Notes: generated by a model from the letters alone, not told the origin. 13,809 nucleotides of DNA from Oscillospiraceae bacterium (GCA_009776345.1 WRLS01000039.1:1-13809); one strand, 5' to 3'. Shown: positions 1-6,662, counted from the first letter of the stretch. Translations and numbers: made by a program.

Positions 1-1420
1 CGCCCTCCAGCGCGCCGGAAAGCTTTGCCTTCGGCATATCGTGCTGATACTGCCCAACGCCTATAGCCTTTGGGTCTATCTTGACAAGCTCCGCCAATGG
101 GTCCTGTATGCGCCTTGCGATCGAAACCGCGCTTCGCAGGCTCACGTCAAACTCCGGGAATTCCTCAGCCGCGAGTTTTGACGCGGAATAAACCGAAGCC
201 CCGGCCTCGCTTACCACCATGTACGAAACGCGTCCGTCAATCTCCCCGATAAGCCCCGCGACAAAGCTTTCCGACTCGCGCGAAGCCGTGCCGTTCCCGA
301 TTGATATTACCGTAACGCCGTGCTTTTTGATGAGCGCCTTTAATATGCGCGACGCTTCCTCGACCTTTTTTTGCGGCGGCGTGGGATAGACCACCACTGT
401 ATCCAGCACTCGGCCGGTCGCGTCCACCACGGCGATTTTACAGCCGGTGCGGTAGGCGGGGTCCAGCCCCAGCACAACGCGGTCCTTTACGGGCGGCTGC
501 ATGAGGAGCTGCTGTAGATTCTCGCCGAAAACTTTGATCGCCGCGTCCGCCGCCCTCTCCGTCAAAACGCCGCGGATTTCATTTTCCAAAGACGGGAAAA
601 CCAGCCGCGAATAAGCGTCCGCCCCGGCATCCAGCAAATACTGCTTTGCGGGGGACTCGCCTGTAACCAGCCGGTCGTATATTATATCTAGCGGCTGACT
701 GCTGTCGGCTTCCAGCGAAACCTTAAGGAAGCCTTCGCGCTCGCCGCGGTCGATCGCCAGTATCCGATAGCCCGGTATGCGCGCCGCCGCCTCGTCAAAA
801 TCGTAATAATTGGCGTATACACTGTCCTCGTCCTTTGCGGCAACTGTCACGACCCTGCCCGTGCGCATAAGATACGCGCGGAGCTTTCCGCGGACATCGG
901 CGTCGTCCGAAACTGTTTCCGCGATAATATCCATCGCGCCCGCCAATGCGGCTTCGCTGTCCGGCACGCCTTTTTCTTCGTCAACATATTTTTCGGCTTC
1001 GGCGGCGGGATCGCTGTCTTTTTTCTGTTCAAGCAAATAAAGCGCCAATGGCTCCAAGCCGCGCTCCTTTGCCATGCTTGCGCGCGTCCTTCTTTTTGGG
1101 CGGTAGGGGCGGTATAAATCCTCCACCTCAACCAGCACGGCGGCTTTCCCGATCGCCGCGAGAAGCTCCGGCGTCATCTGCCCCATGCCTTCAATAGAGG
1201 ATATGACCTCCTCCTTGCGCTTTGCGAGGTTTTCCAGATACGCCAGCCGCTCACCAAACTCCCGCAGCTGTGTATCGTCCAGGCTGCCTGTCTGCTCCTT
1301 GCGGTAACGCGCGATGAAGGGTATGGTTGCGCCCTCCGCCAACAGCCCGACGGTGTTTTCCGCCTGCCACTGCTGAATATTCAGCTCCCGTGATAATTGC
1401 CGTATGATTTGTTCGGTCAT
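1..1420 (-). CDS. tex: Tex-family RNA-binding transcription accessory protein, 3' part cut by window edge
   Basis: About 473 N-terminal residues are present; full Tex proteins are usually 700-800, so the C-terminal helix-hairpin-helix and S1 RNA-binding domains would lie off the left edge. Read from 1420 the protein begins MTEQIIRQLSRELNIQQWQ and has the Tex landmarks: PFIARYRKEQTGSLDD near residue 35, YRPYRPKRRTRASMAKERGL near 105, the YqgF/RNase H-like core VVLGLDPAYRTGCKIAVVD near 317, then ISIGNGTASRESE, VVSEAGASVYSASKLA and VGQYQHDMPKAKL at the edge. Tex binds nucleic acid in the cytoplasm and influences transcription and RNA metabolism. The start has AAGGGG nine bases upstream. The coding strand runs away from repeat copy A, which lies in its probable leader. 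No frameshift is seen in the visible part. Confidence 0.95.
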   Translation of the reverse strand, partial: MTEQIIRQLSRELNIQQWQAENTVGLLAEGATIPFIARYRKEQTGSLDDTQLREFGERLAYLENLAKRKEEVISSIEGMGQMTPELLAAIGKAAVLVEVEDLYRPYRPKRRTRASMAKERGLEPLALYLLEQKKDSDPAAEAEKYVDEEKGVPDSEAALAGAMDIIAETVSDDADVRGKLRAYLMRTGRVVTVAAKDEDSVYANYYDFDEAAARIPGYRILAIDRGEREGFLKVSLEADSSQPLDIIYDRLVTGESPAKQYLLDAGADAYSRLVFPSLENEIRGVLTERAADAAIKVFGENLQQLLMQPPVKDRVVLGLDPAYRTGCKIAVVDATGRVLDTVVVYPTPPQKKVEEASRILKALIKKHGVTVISIGNGTASRESESFVAGLIGEIDGRVSYMVVSEAGASVYSASKLAAEEFPEFDVSLRSAVSIARRIQDPLAELVKIDPKAIGVGQYQHDMPKAKLSGALEG

Positions 1421-1441
1421 AATTTAGGACCCCTTATAGAG

Positions 1442-1531
1442 ATTAGAGATTGGAAATTAGAGATTAGTAAGGGAAGAAATTGTCCGTTTCGTCCTTTTCC
1501 TGAAACCTGAAACCTTATTCCTAAAACCTGC
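1442..1531 (+). repeat. Interspersed heptamer-arm repeat, copy A
   Basis: The left arm has four heptamers, ATTAGAG, ATTGGAA, ATTAGAG and ATTAGTA (1442-1469), followed by AGGGAAGAA. After a short variable centre the right arm has four heptamers, CCTGAAA, CCTGAAA, CCTTATT and CCTAAAA, ending in CCTGC (1499-1531). The same plan is repeated in copy D in this orientation and in copies B and C inverted. It lies between tex and its best promoter candidate, so it should be transcribed in the tex leader. No transposase is nearby. Confidence 0.85.
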
Positions 1532-1581
1532 GAAGCACGGGGTCTCCCCGGCGCGTTTGCTTCTTTGCGCGAGCAAAGAAG
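1532..1581. repeat. Cluster of short GC hairpins adjoining repeat A
   Basis: Right after the CCTGC end of copy A come CGGGG-TCT-CCCCG (1538-1550) and CTTCTTTGC-GCGA-GCAAAGAAG (1560-1581, nine pairs with a GNRA loop). An alternative pairing, GAAGCA with TGCTTC (1532-1537 with 1558-1563), encloses the first hairpin. No U-tract follows on either strand, so these are not obvious intrinsic terminators. A TCT loop on a different stem recurs beside copy D. Confidence 0.7.
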
Positions 1582-1692
1582 AGCCTCCGCGGCCCCGGCG
1601 GTGAAAAATAACTGAAGATGAAAGTGTGTTAAAAACCGCCCGGGCGCTTCTCGCGCTGCATCAACTGCGATACCCATGCTTTGATTTAAGAA

Positions 1693-1721
1693 ATTATAAC
1701 ACAAAATACCGGGAATAGCAA
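1693..1721 (-). promoter_or_regulatory. Sigma-A-type promoter candidate for tex
   Basis: On the minus strand TTGCTA (1721-1716), a 17-base spacer and TATAAT (1698-1693) are seen, with a TGT just before the -10 that makes an extended -10. The predicted transcript would begin about 265 bases upstream of the tex start and carry the hairpin cluster and repeat copy A in its leader. This is sequence matching only. Confidence 0.6.
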
Positions 1722-1740
1722 ATGAAATACAGCTATATAC

Positions 1741-1769
1741 TTGCTGTTTTCACGCTGAACAATTATAAT
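1741..1769 (+). promoter_or_regulatory. Sigma-A-type promoter candidate for kinase-namZ operon
   Basis: TTGCTG (1741-1746), 17 bases and a perfect TATAAT (1764-1769). The -35 matches only in TTG. Transcription would start near 1776, about 67 bases before the kinase start, and the GC palindrome at 1795-1813 would lie in the leader. Confidence 0.5.
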
Positions 1770-1794
1770 AATAATACAAACAAAATATCTTTGC

Positions 1795-1817
1795 GGGCGG
1801 CAGGCTGCCGCCCCTAC
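1795..1817 (-). repeat. TGTAGGGGCGGCA-type palindrome, copy 1
   Basis: Perfect inverted repeat GGGCGGCAG / CTGCCGCCC with a one-base centre (1795-1813), with flanking CTAC. On the minus strand it reads TGTAGGGGCGGCA, a 3-base loop, then TGCCGCC, which matches the palindrome at 11680-11701 outside the loop. It sits about 25 bases upstream of the kinase start codon and could form a leader hairpin. Confidence 0.65.
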
Positions 1818-1842
1818 ATGAAAAAACGGGGGCGGGCGTTGT

Positions 1843-2742
1843 ATGTGCGGGTATATCATCGGCGTGGACGCGGGCGGGACGAAAACAAACGCGCGGCTCT
1901 ATAGCCGGTCCGGGCGGGAGCTGTACTGCGCGGATAGCGGCCCGGGCAATATTTTATCGGACCGGGATTTGGCGTTTCGGAGCATACGGGAAGCGGTTGC
2001 CGCTTGCTTGGGGAATGTCCCGGAGCAGGGCGAGGCATACATAATGGTTGGCGCGGCGGGCATCACAGCAGGCACGAACCGGTGGGCCCTGCTCGAGTTT
2101 CTGTGCGGGGAATTCCCCGGCTGTGTGATAAACGCGGAGTCTGACGGGCTGCTGGCGGTCTACGGCAAGCTAAGAGGGCGGGACGGCATACTCGTGGTAT
2201 CCGGCACCGGTTCAATCGCCTACGGCAAGCTCGGGGGAAAAAGCGAGCGCGCGGGTGGATGGGGGCAGATTTTGGGCGATGAGGGCAGCGCATATCACAT
2301 CGCCGTAAACGCACTTAGGGAAGTGACCCGCGCTTATGACGAAAACCGGGAGTACGGCGCCTGCTCCCTTGCGATACTGCGCGAACTTGGCACAGATGTT
2401 TTCGGGCTTGCGGCATTTGCCGCTTCCCATACAAAAAGCGAGGTCGCGGCGCTTTCCCGTATTGTAGCCGAACAGGCGGCAAACGGCGATAAACAGGCGG
2501 AGGAGATACTGCGGGGGGCGGGGCGGCAGTTGGCGGGGCTTGCCAAAAAAATCTACTTGAAAACCGGGTTTACGGCAGTCGCCGCTGTTGCTGTCGGCGG
2601 GAGCGTGCTGGAAAACGACAAAATAGCCCGCCCTGCATTTGAGCAGTCGCTGGAGCCGACAAAATTTTTTATTCTGGGGGATACCCCACCCGCCGCAATG
2701 GGGGCGTATTACTACTATAATAGTATGGAGGCGGAAAAATGA
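1843..2742 (+). CDS. BadF/BadG-family amino-sugar kinase, probably MurNAc/GlcNAc kinase (MurK-like)
   Basis: A 299-residue cytoplasmic ATP-dependent kinase of the ASKHA fold. Visible motifs are the phosphate-1 loop DAGGTKT (9-15), GPGN (33-36), ESDG with the likely catalytic Asp101, phosphate-2 SGTGSIA (120-126) and GGWGQILGDEGSAYHI (138-153), the hallmark of the GlcNAc-kinase/BadF group. The length is normal for the family. Its stop overlaps the next gene, NamZ/DUF1343, by ATGA, which implies translational coupling. A clostridial member of this family (MurK of Clostridium acetobutylicum) phosphorylates MurNAc and GlcNAc released from peptidoglycan; with a muramidase partner this is the best assignment, but substrate is inferred from context. 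A plain GlcNAc kinase is the alternative. The start has only a G-rich, weak ribosome binding site, and no other in-frame start preserves the DAGGTKT loop. Confidence 0.85.
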   Translation: MCGYIIGVDAGGTKTNARLYSRSGRELYCADSGPGNILSDRDLAFRSIREAVAACLGNVPEQGEAYIMVGAAGITAGTNRWALLEFLCGEFPGCVINAESDGLLAVYGKLRGRDGILVVSGTGSIAYGKLGGKSERAGGWGQILGDEGSAYHIAVNALREVTRAYDENREYGACSLAILRELGTDVFGLAAFAASHTKSEVAALSRIVAEQAANGDKQAEEILRGAGRQLAGLAKKIYLKTGFTAVAAVAVGGSVLENDKIARPAFEQSLEPTKFFILGDTPPAAMGAYYYYNSMEAEK

Positions 2743-3872
2743 AAATCGAAAACGGCATTGACCAAACCGAGGAAATAAAAAAAGCCCTTTCCGGGGCGCG
2801 GGTCGGGCTTGTCACCGCACCGGCGGGGGTAAACCGCGGGCTGGTCCACAGCGCGGATATCCTGCCGGGGCTATGCGATCTGCGGGTTTTGTTTTCACCG
2901 GAACACGGCGTGCGCGGCGACAAAGCCGCCGGTGAAAAGGTAGAGGATATGACAGACGGGCGCACGGGGCTTACCGCCTACAGCATTTACGGCTCCGGCC
3001 ACAGGCCCACCGCCGAAATGCTCGGGCTTGTTGATATTGTTGTTATCGACCTTTTTGATATAGGCTGCCGGTATTATACTTTTATTTCCACTTTGCGCAA
3101 TGTTATGGAAGAATGTGCGCGGCATGAAAAAAAGGTTGTAGTCCTCGACCGTGTAAACCCGATAAACGGCGTTACAGTAGAAGGCAACCTTCTTGATATG
3201 CGTTTTTCATCCTTTGTCGGCACAGCGCCGATCCCGCAGCGCCACGGGATGACAATCGGCGAGCTTGCTTTGCTTATGCAGGGCGAATACGATATAAACT
3301 GCGCGCTTGACGTAATAAAAACAAGCGGCTGGGACAGGGGGCTGTATTATGACCGTTGCGGGCTTTTATGGATCAACCCAAGCCCGAACATACCAACCTG
3401 TGAAACCGCGCTGCTTTATCCCGGCACCTGTCTTTTCGAGGGTACGAATTTATCAGAAGGGCGCGGCACAACCAAGCCTTTTGAATGGATCGGCGCGCCT
3501 TGGCTGGACGCTTACCGGGCGGCGGACAGCCTGAACAATCTGCAATTGCCGGGGATAATATTCCGCCCAGTGTACTTTACGCCCACAGCCTCAAAGCACG
3601 CGGGCGTGCCGTGCCAAGGCGTACAGGCGCATATCACGGACAGGGACAGCTTCCTGCCCGTGGAAACCGGGATAAAAATGCTGTTTGCGCTAAAAGAACT
3701 CAGCGGTGGGGAGTTTAGCTGGATTGAAAATAGCGGCAGATACTTCATCGACCTGCTTGCAGGGACAGACCGCCTGCGCGACCCCAATCTTTGCGTCGAA
3801 GGCTTATTGGAGGATTGGCGGAGCGATGCCGAAATTTTTATGCGGCAGAGGGGGAAGTACATTAAGGTCTAA
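2739..3872 (+). CDS. namZ: NamZ/DUF1343 exo-beta-N-acetylmuramidase, no signal peptide
   Basis: A 377-residue member of the DUF1343 (YbbC) family, whose characterised member NamZ removes terminal MurNAc from peptidoglycan fragments. Family signatures in order: LFSPEHGVRGDKAAGEKVED (near 51-70), SIYGSGHRPT, VVIDLFDIGCRYYTFISTL, VVVLDRVNPINGVTVEGNLL, QRHGMTIGELALLMQGEY, INPSPNIPT, YPGTCLFEGTNLSEGRGTTK and KHAGVPCQGVQAHI near 290. The length is close to the mature family core. The start is preceded by GGAGGCGG and overlaps the kinase stop. Many relatives are exported, but this N-terminus (MKIENGIDQTEEIKK) has no hydrophobic segment, so a cytoplasmic enzyme feeding MurNAc to the upstream kinase is likely. 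The 3' end faces the multi-hairpin region. Confidence 0.92.
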   Translation: MKIENGIDQTEEIKKALSGARVGLVTAPAGVNRGLVHSADILPGLCDLRVLFSPEHGVRGDKAAGEKVEDMTDGRTGLTAYSIYGSGHRPTAEMLGLVDIVVIDLFDIGCRYYTFISTLRNVMEECARHEKKVVVLDRVNPINGVTVEGNLLDMRFSSFVGTAPIPQRHGMTIGELALLMQGEYDINCALDVIKTSGWDRGLYYDRCGLLWINPSPNIPTCETALLYPGTCLFEGTNLSEGRGTTKPFEWIGAPWLDAYRAADSLNNLQLPGIIFRPVYFTPTASKHAGVPCQGVQAHITDRDSFLPVETGIKMLFALKELSGGEFSWIENSGRYFIDLLAGTDRLRDPNLCVEGLLEDWRSDAEIFMRQRGKYIKV

Positions 3873-3895
3873 TAAACTCATCCCTGTTTATAACC

Positions 3896-3967
3896 GGTCA
3901 ACTTAAAAACAGTTTACTGTTTTTAAGTCGCGGCATACGCCGCGCGCCGCCAAAGGCGGCGTTGACC
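3896..3967. other. Cloverleaf-like structure 1: outer stem enclosing three hairpins
   Basis: The outer stem GGTCAA/TTGACC (3896-3901 with 3962-3967) closes three adjoining perfect hairpins: ACTTAAAAACAG paired with CTGTTTTTAAGT around TTTA (3901-3928), CGCGGC-ATAC-GCCGCG (3929-3944), and CGCCGCC-AAA-GGCGGCG (3945-3961). Almost every base is in a stem or a loop of four or fewer. The size and anticodon arm do not fit a tRNA. It may act as folded RNA, as folded single-stranded DNA, or as a bidirectional barrier between convergent genes. Confidence 0.75.
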
Positions 3968-3974
3968 TTGTTGC

Positions 3975-4058
3975 ATAGTCAGTCGCACACCGTTGGTGTG
4001 CCCGTGGGCAAAGCCCACGGTTTCAAAACGGTAAACCGTTTTGAAATTGACTGACTAT
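3975..4058. other. Cloverleaf-like structure 2, mirror-image partner of structure 1
   Basis: The outer stem ATAGTCAGTC/GACTGACTAT (3975-3984 with 4049-4058, ten pairs) encloses GCACACC-GTT-GGTGTGC (3985-4001), CCGTGGGC-AAA-GCCCACGG (4002-4020) and TTTCAAAACGGT-AA-ACCGTTTTGAAA (4021-4046), with no spacer between the hairpins. The order short-short-long is the reverse of structure 1. The long hairpin is an inverted homologue of the one at 3902-3927, with only paired, compensating differences. A seven-base link (3968-3974) separates the two structures. Confidence 0.75.
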
Positions 4059-4121
4059 ATTATACACAATTTTGCGGAAAACGCAATATGCCGCGGGAAA
4101 AAAATCTTCACAATATTTTTT

Positions 4122-5003
4122 TCAAATCGGCGGCAGCGGGATTTTTAAGATTTGGCCGTATGTAATGCTCGGGCCGGTCAGGCTGTTCAGCGCGATGATT
4201 GCGTCCATTGTTGTCCCGAAGGTTTGGGCGATGGTCCATAATGTGTCGCCGTTTTGTACAGAATAGCTGAAATACGGCAGCGGTACAGGCGGCGGGAAAA
4301 GCTCGGCAAGCGAGATTAAAATCCCGCGCGCGGCGGCATCGGCGTATTCGCTGAAGCTTTGATCGAACAGCTCGTTATCCCGTTCATTTGTGATATAGCC
4401 AAGCTCAAGCATCATAGCCGGGGCATATGTTTCCCTTAGCACCGCGTAATTGCCTTGCCTGACCCCGCCGTTGCTCTGTACGCCGGCACTGATGATTTCC
4501 CCGTGGACAATTTGCGCGTTTCTTATCCTGAGGGCATCCGCGCCGTTTTGGATGTATGTTTCCACGCCGTTTGCCCCGGGGCTGTTGCTTGAGTTCCTAT
4601 GTACGGAAACAAAGATATCCGCGCCGTTTTGGTTCGAGATTTCGCTTCTCTGCGCAAGTGGTATGAACACATCCGTATATCTTGTCATAATCACCTGCTG
4701 CCCGCACGCCAGCAGCCTTTCCCGGATGGCAAGCGCCATCCGCAGGTTGTCGTCCTTTTCCATCCTGCCCTCGTAAACCGCGCCGGGGTCGGTTCCGCCA
4801 TGCCCCGCGTCAATTACGATGACCGACTGCATGAGCGCGGGGGCGGGGATCATCAGCCTCCATCCGATTAGAATTAAATCGCCTGTTAAATTATTGAGCG
4901 ATTTGATCTCGCCTACCGTGGTCCCGAACCGGTGCGACAGCAGCCAGAGCGTATCGCCGGGTTGGACGGTGTATGCAATGTATCTTACCGGTATCATGCG
5001 CAT
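4122..5003 (-). CDS. LysM - N-acetylmuramoyl-L-alanine amidase (Amidase_3) - LysM protein
   Basis: A 293-residue zinc amidase that would cut the bond between MurNAc and L-alanine in peptidoglycan. An N-terminal LysM (about 9-53, with YTVQPGDTLW) leads to the Amidase_3 domain (about 61-233) with zinc ligands His68 in DAGHGG, Glu82 and His135 in VSVHRNSS, and catalytic Glu200 in MMLELGYITNERD. A proline-rich hinge and a second LysM (245-292, YSVQNGDTLW) follow. I chose the ATG at 5003 because AGGAGG lies ten bases upstream; an ATG at 5042 would add 13 residues but has no such site. There is no signal peptide, as in some sporulation-phase amidases that act at mother-cell lysis, so export route is unclear. 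It is convergent with the recycling genes. Confidence 0.93.
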   Translation of the reverse strand: MRMIPVRYIAYTVQPGDTLWLLSHRFGTTVGEIKSLNNLTGDLILIGWRLMIPAPALMQSVIVIDAGHGGTDPGAVYEGRMEKDDNLRMALAIRERLLACGQQVIMTRYTDVFIPLAQRSEISNQNGADIFVSVHRNSSNSPGANGVETYIQNGADALRIRNAQIVHGEIISAGVQSNGGVRQGNYAVLRETYAPAMMLELGYITNERDNELFDQSFSEYADAAARGILISLAELFPPPVPLPYFSYSVQNGDTLWTIAQTFGTTMDAIIALNSLTGPSITYGQILKIPLPPI

Positions 5004-5052
5004 ATTATCATTCCCTCCTCGTTCAATGAGTAATACTTCCATATAACATAAT

Positions 5053-5107
5053 AATCAGCAGCCCCGAAAATGTTCAGAAAACATTCCCGGGGCCGCTGAT
5101 TTTTTTT
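5053..5107 (+). terminator. Strong intrinsic-terminator-like hairpin, T-tract on plus strand
   Basis: AATCAGC/GCTGATT, then GCCCCG/CGGGGC after one mismatch, then AATGTT/AACATT, form a stem of about 19 pairs with a five-base loop, followed by eight Ts on the plus strand. No plus-strand gene ends here: the flanking genes are both on the minus strand. Read on minus it is followed only by ATTATTATGTT, a poor U-tract. It may stop plus-strand antisense RNA or serve as an inefficient minus-strand terminator or leader hairpin. Confidence 0.65.
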
Positions 5108-5118
5108 GATATTATCCT

Positions 5119-5147
5119 TTTATAATCCTTCTTATGAAACGTAACAG
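5119..5147 (-). promoter_or_regulatory. Weak promoter candidate for the amidase
   Basis: On the minus strand CTGTTA (5147-5142), a 17-base spacer and TATAAA (5124-5119). The -35 matches in three positions only. A start near 5112 would put the long hairpin at 5053-5107 at the very 5' end of the amidase mRNA. Confidence 0.35.
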
Positions 5148-5223
5148 CCTTGATACCACCGTATCCCTTTGTAATATAAGCCCGCGTGGAGGAGAAATGG
5201 TCAGCGCACGGCTTTTGTGCCGC

Positions 5224-6093
5224 CTACTCCTCTGCGGCGTAGCGAAAAAATGGGCTTTCTGTTACACCGCTTTCCTCTTCCGCATTTTCCGGGATGCCGG
5301 TGCCTTCATCAAAATCTGCTTCGGCGACGACAAGCGGGGGCATACCCATCATTTTATTTTGGGTCTCGTCGATTTCCGCGCTCAGCTGCCCCGCCTTGTC
5401 GTGCATTTCCTCAAGCGCCTTCACCATAATACTTTGCAAATGTGAGATGTCCGTGCGGAAAACGGAATATTTCTCATATGCGCGGTCGATAGACCTTTGC
5501 GCGTCGTCTGTCATGCGTAATGCTTCCTGTTTTGCGTCTTCGCCTATTCCTTGAGCGTTCCGGTCTGCTTCGGCTATAATTTCTTCCGCCTTTACTTTGG
5601 CTTCCGTTATTACCGCTTCCGCCTTTTCCCGCGCGGTTTGCACGGTGCGTTCGCTTTCTGTGCGGGTGTCGATAATCATCCTGCCGATTTGGGCGGATGC
5701 CTGTTCGATCTCCGCCTTTGCCTTCTCGAGCGATTTACTGCTTTCCAGTATCTCATTGCTTCTTTTGATGCAGCTGTCCATTTCCCGCGCGTGTTCCTCC
5801 GCGATCTGCTGGAGCGTGCGGATTTCATCCTCGCGCGCGGTTACAAGCTCGGTAAGCTCTATACAGCGCTGACGCTCGCCCTCCAGCTCGGCGCGCATAC
5901 GCAGGGCCTCGGCGCCCGCGGCATCGAGTTCCTCCCGCATTTTGGCGTTTTCATCCGAAAGCTCCCGGACCTTCCCCTCCAGCCTGTCATTTGACTCCTC
6001 GGCTTTTTGGGTTAGGCTGTAAACATAATCCAGGACCGATTTCTTTTCAAACCCGCCGAATGCCGCGTTTTTAAATACTACTTGCTGATCCAC
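5224..6093 (-). CDS. DivIVA-like coiled-coil cell-division/polarity protein
   Basis: A 289-residue cytoplasmic protein starting at GTG 6093. The first residues, DQQVVFKNAAFGGFEKKSVL, resemble the N-terminal membrane-curvature-binding segment of DivIVA-type proteins (FGGF followed by a D/E-x-V-x-x-Y pattern). Long heptad-rich coiled coils follow (about 27-115 and 125-225) with alanine/glutamate/lysine repeats such as AREKAEAVITEAKVKAEEII, then a linker and an acidic tail. The GTG has AAAGGAG upstream and homology begins there. An ATG at 6165 overlapping the previous stop would add 24 unlikely residues encoded partly by a tandem repeat. It ends the rsmD-coaD gene string and lies near ftsZ, consistent with a role in division or growth-site placement. 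That role is inferred. Confidence 0.7.
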   Translation of the reverse strand: MDQQVVFKNAAFGGFEKKSVLDYVYSLTQKAEESNDRLEGKVRELSDENAKMREELDAAGAEALRMRAELEGERQRCIELTELVTAREDEIRTLQQIAEEHAREMDSCIKRSNEILESSKSLEKAKAEIEQASAQIGRMIIDTRTESERTVQTAREKAEAVITEAKVKAEEIIAEADRNAQGIGEDAKQEALRMTDDAQRSIDRAYEKYSVFRTDISHLQSIMVKALEEMHDKAGQLSAEIDETQNKMMGMPPLVVAEADFDEGTGIPENAEEESGVTESPFFRYAAEE

Positions 6094-6139
6094 TAAAACC
6101 CACACTCCTTTTGCGTATATGTATGTAAGGGAAAACTTA

Positions 6140-6157
6140 TACTTCGCGTACTTCGCG
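6140..6157. repeat. Tandem nine-base repeat between two coiled-coil genes
   Basis: TACTTCGCG occurs twice in direct succession. It lies in the 68-base gap between the small coiled-coil gene and the chosen GTG start of the DivIVA-like gene. In the longer start model it would encode KYAKYK. Possibly a remnant of a dispersed repeat; nothing more can be said. Confidence 0.5.
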
Positions 6158-6161
6158 GTGG

Positions 6162-6620
6162 TCATTTTTGCCTTGCGCTGTCGCGCAGGGCCTGCCTTGT
6201 CGCGCGGACATCCGCAAGCGACCGTGTAACGGTTTCCTCTGTAGAGCGGAGAAGCTCATCCGAAAAATTGTACGCCGCCTGTCTGATTTCACGCGATTTG
6301 ACCTGCGCCTGGGTTAAAATATCGGACGCGCGGGTCTGCGCCTCCTTCACCACTTCCTCATGGGCGATCAGCGCCTTTGAGCGCTCCTCCGCCTTGCGGA
6401 TCAGGGCCTCGCTTTCTAACTTGGCGTCGCCTATAATATCCGCCCTGTCCGCTACTATCGCCTTCGCCTGCTTAATCTCCGTAGGCAGGTTTATGCGGAT
6501 ATCGTCAATCATGTCACGGATTTTTTCAGCGTCCACCACGCTCCGGCCGCCTGTCATTGGCAGCGACCATGATTTGTCGAGCATCTCATCCATACTGTTT
6601 AGGATATCCTCTATCGCCAT
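6162..6620 (-). CDS. Small coiled-coil protein, ATP-synthase-B/V-ATPase-H-like helix, unknown function
   Basis: A 152-residue protein starting MAIEDILNSMDEMLDKSW, with a short N-terminal segment and then an almost continuous charged helix from about residue 30 to 150 (IKQAKAIVADRADIIGDAKL, KAEERSKALIAHEEVVKEAQ). Proteins of this kind are often labelled ATPase because coiled coils resemble F-type subunit B; no nucleotide-binding motif is present, so I do not adopt that name. It has no signal peptide or membrane segment. It lies 42 bases downstream of coaD and just upstream of the DivIVA-like gene, another coiled-coil protein; the two may work together. The ribosome binding site is weak. Confidence 0.75.
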   Translation of the reverse strand: MAIEDILNSMDEMLDKSWSLPMTGGRSVVDAEKIRDMIDDIRINLPTEIKQAKAIVADRADIIGDAKLESEALIRKAEERSKALIAHEEVVKEAQTRASDILTQAQVKSREIRQAAYNFSDELLRSTEETVTRSLADVRATRQALRDSARQK

Positions 6621-6662
6621 TACTTAGCCGGCTTCCGAAAAAGCCGCCCCCCTCCCTTTTTT

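Larger units (their letters stand above)
1421..1842. other. Intergenic region between divergent tex and the sugar-kinase operon
   Basis: This 422-base stretch has no convincing gene. From left to right it holds the tex ribosome binding site, heptamer repeat copy A (1442-1531), a run of GC-rich hairpins (1532-1581), a plain stretch, two back-to-back promoter-like sites (1693-1721 minus, 1741-1769 plus), an A/T-rich leader, and a palindrome of the TGTAGGGGCGGCA type (1795-1817) just before the kinase start. Open frames crossing it are made of repeat sequence and show no recognisable protein. Confidence 0.75.

Noticed and set aside
1417..1704. 95-residue minus-strand frame upstream of tex
   Set aside because: It runs through repeat A and the GC hairpins, resembles no protein, and overlaps the tex start; it is best explained as translated repeat.
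1722..1904. 60-residue plus-strand frame at the kinase start
   Set aside because: It overlaps the promoter candidate and the kinase N-terminus in another frame; the kinase frame carries the family motifs.
3896..4058. CRISPR array or integron attC cluster
   Set aside because: The hairpins are not equal repeats separated by unique spacers, no cas or integrase genes are present, and attC core sites are not seen.
3896..4058. Pair of degenerate tRNA genes
   Set aside because: Arm lengths, lack of unpaired junction bases, and lack of a TTC-type T-loop or anticodon loop do not fit tRNA.
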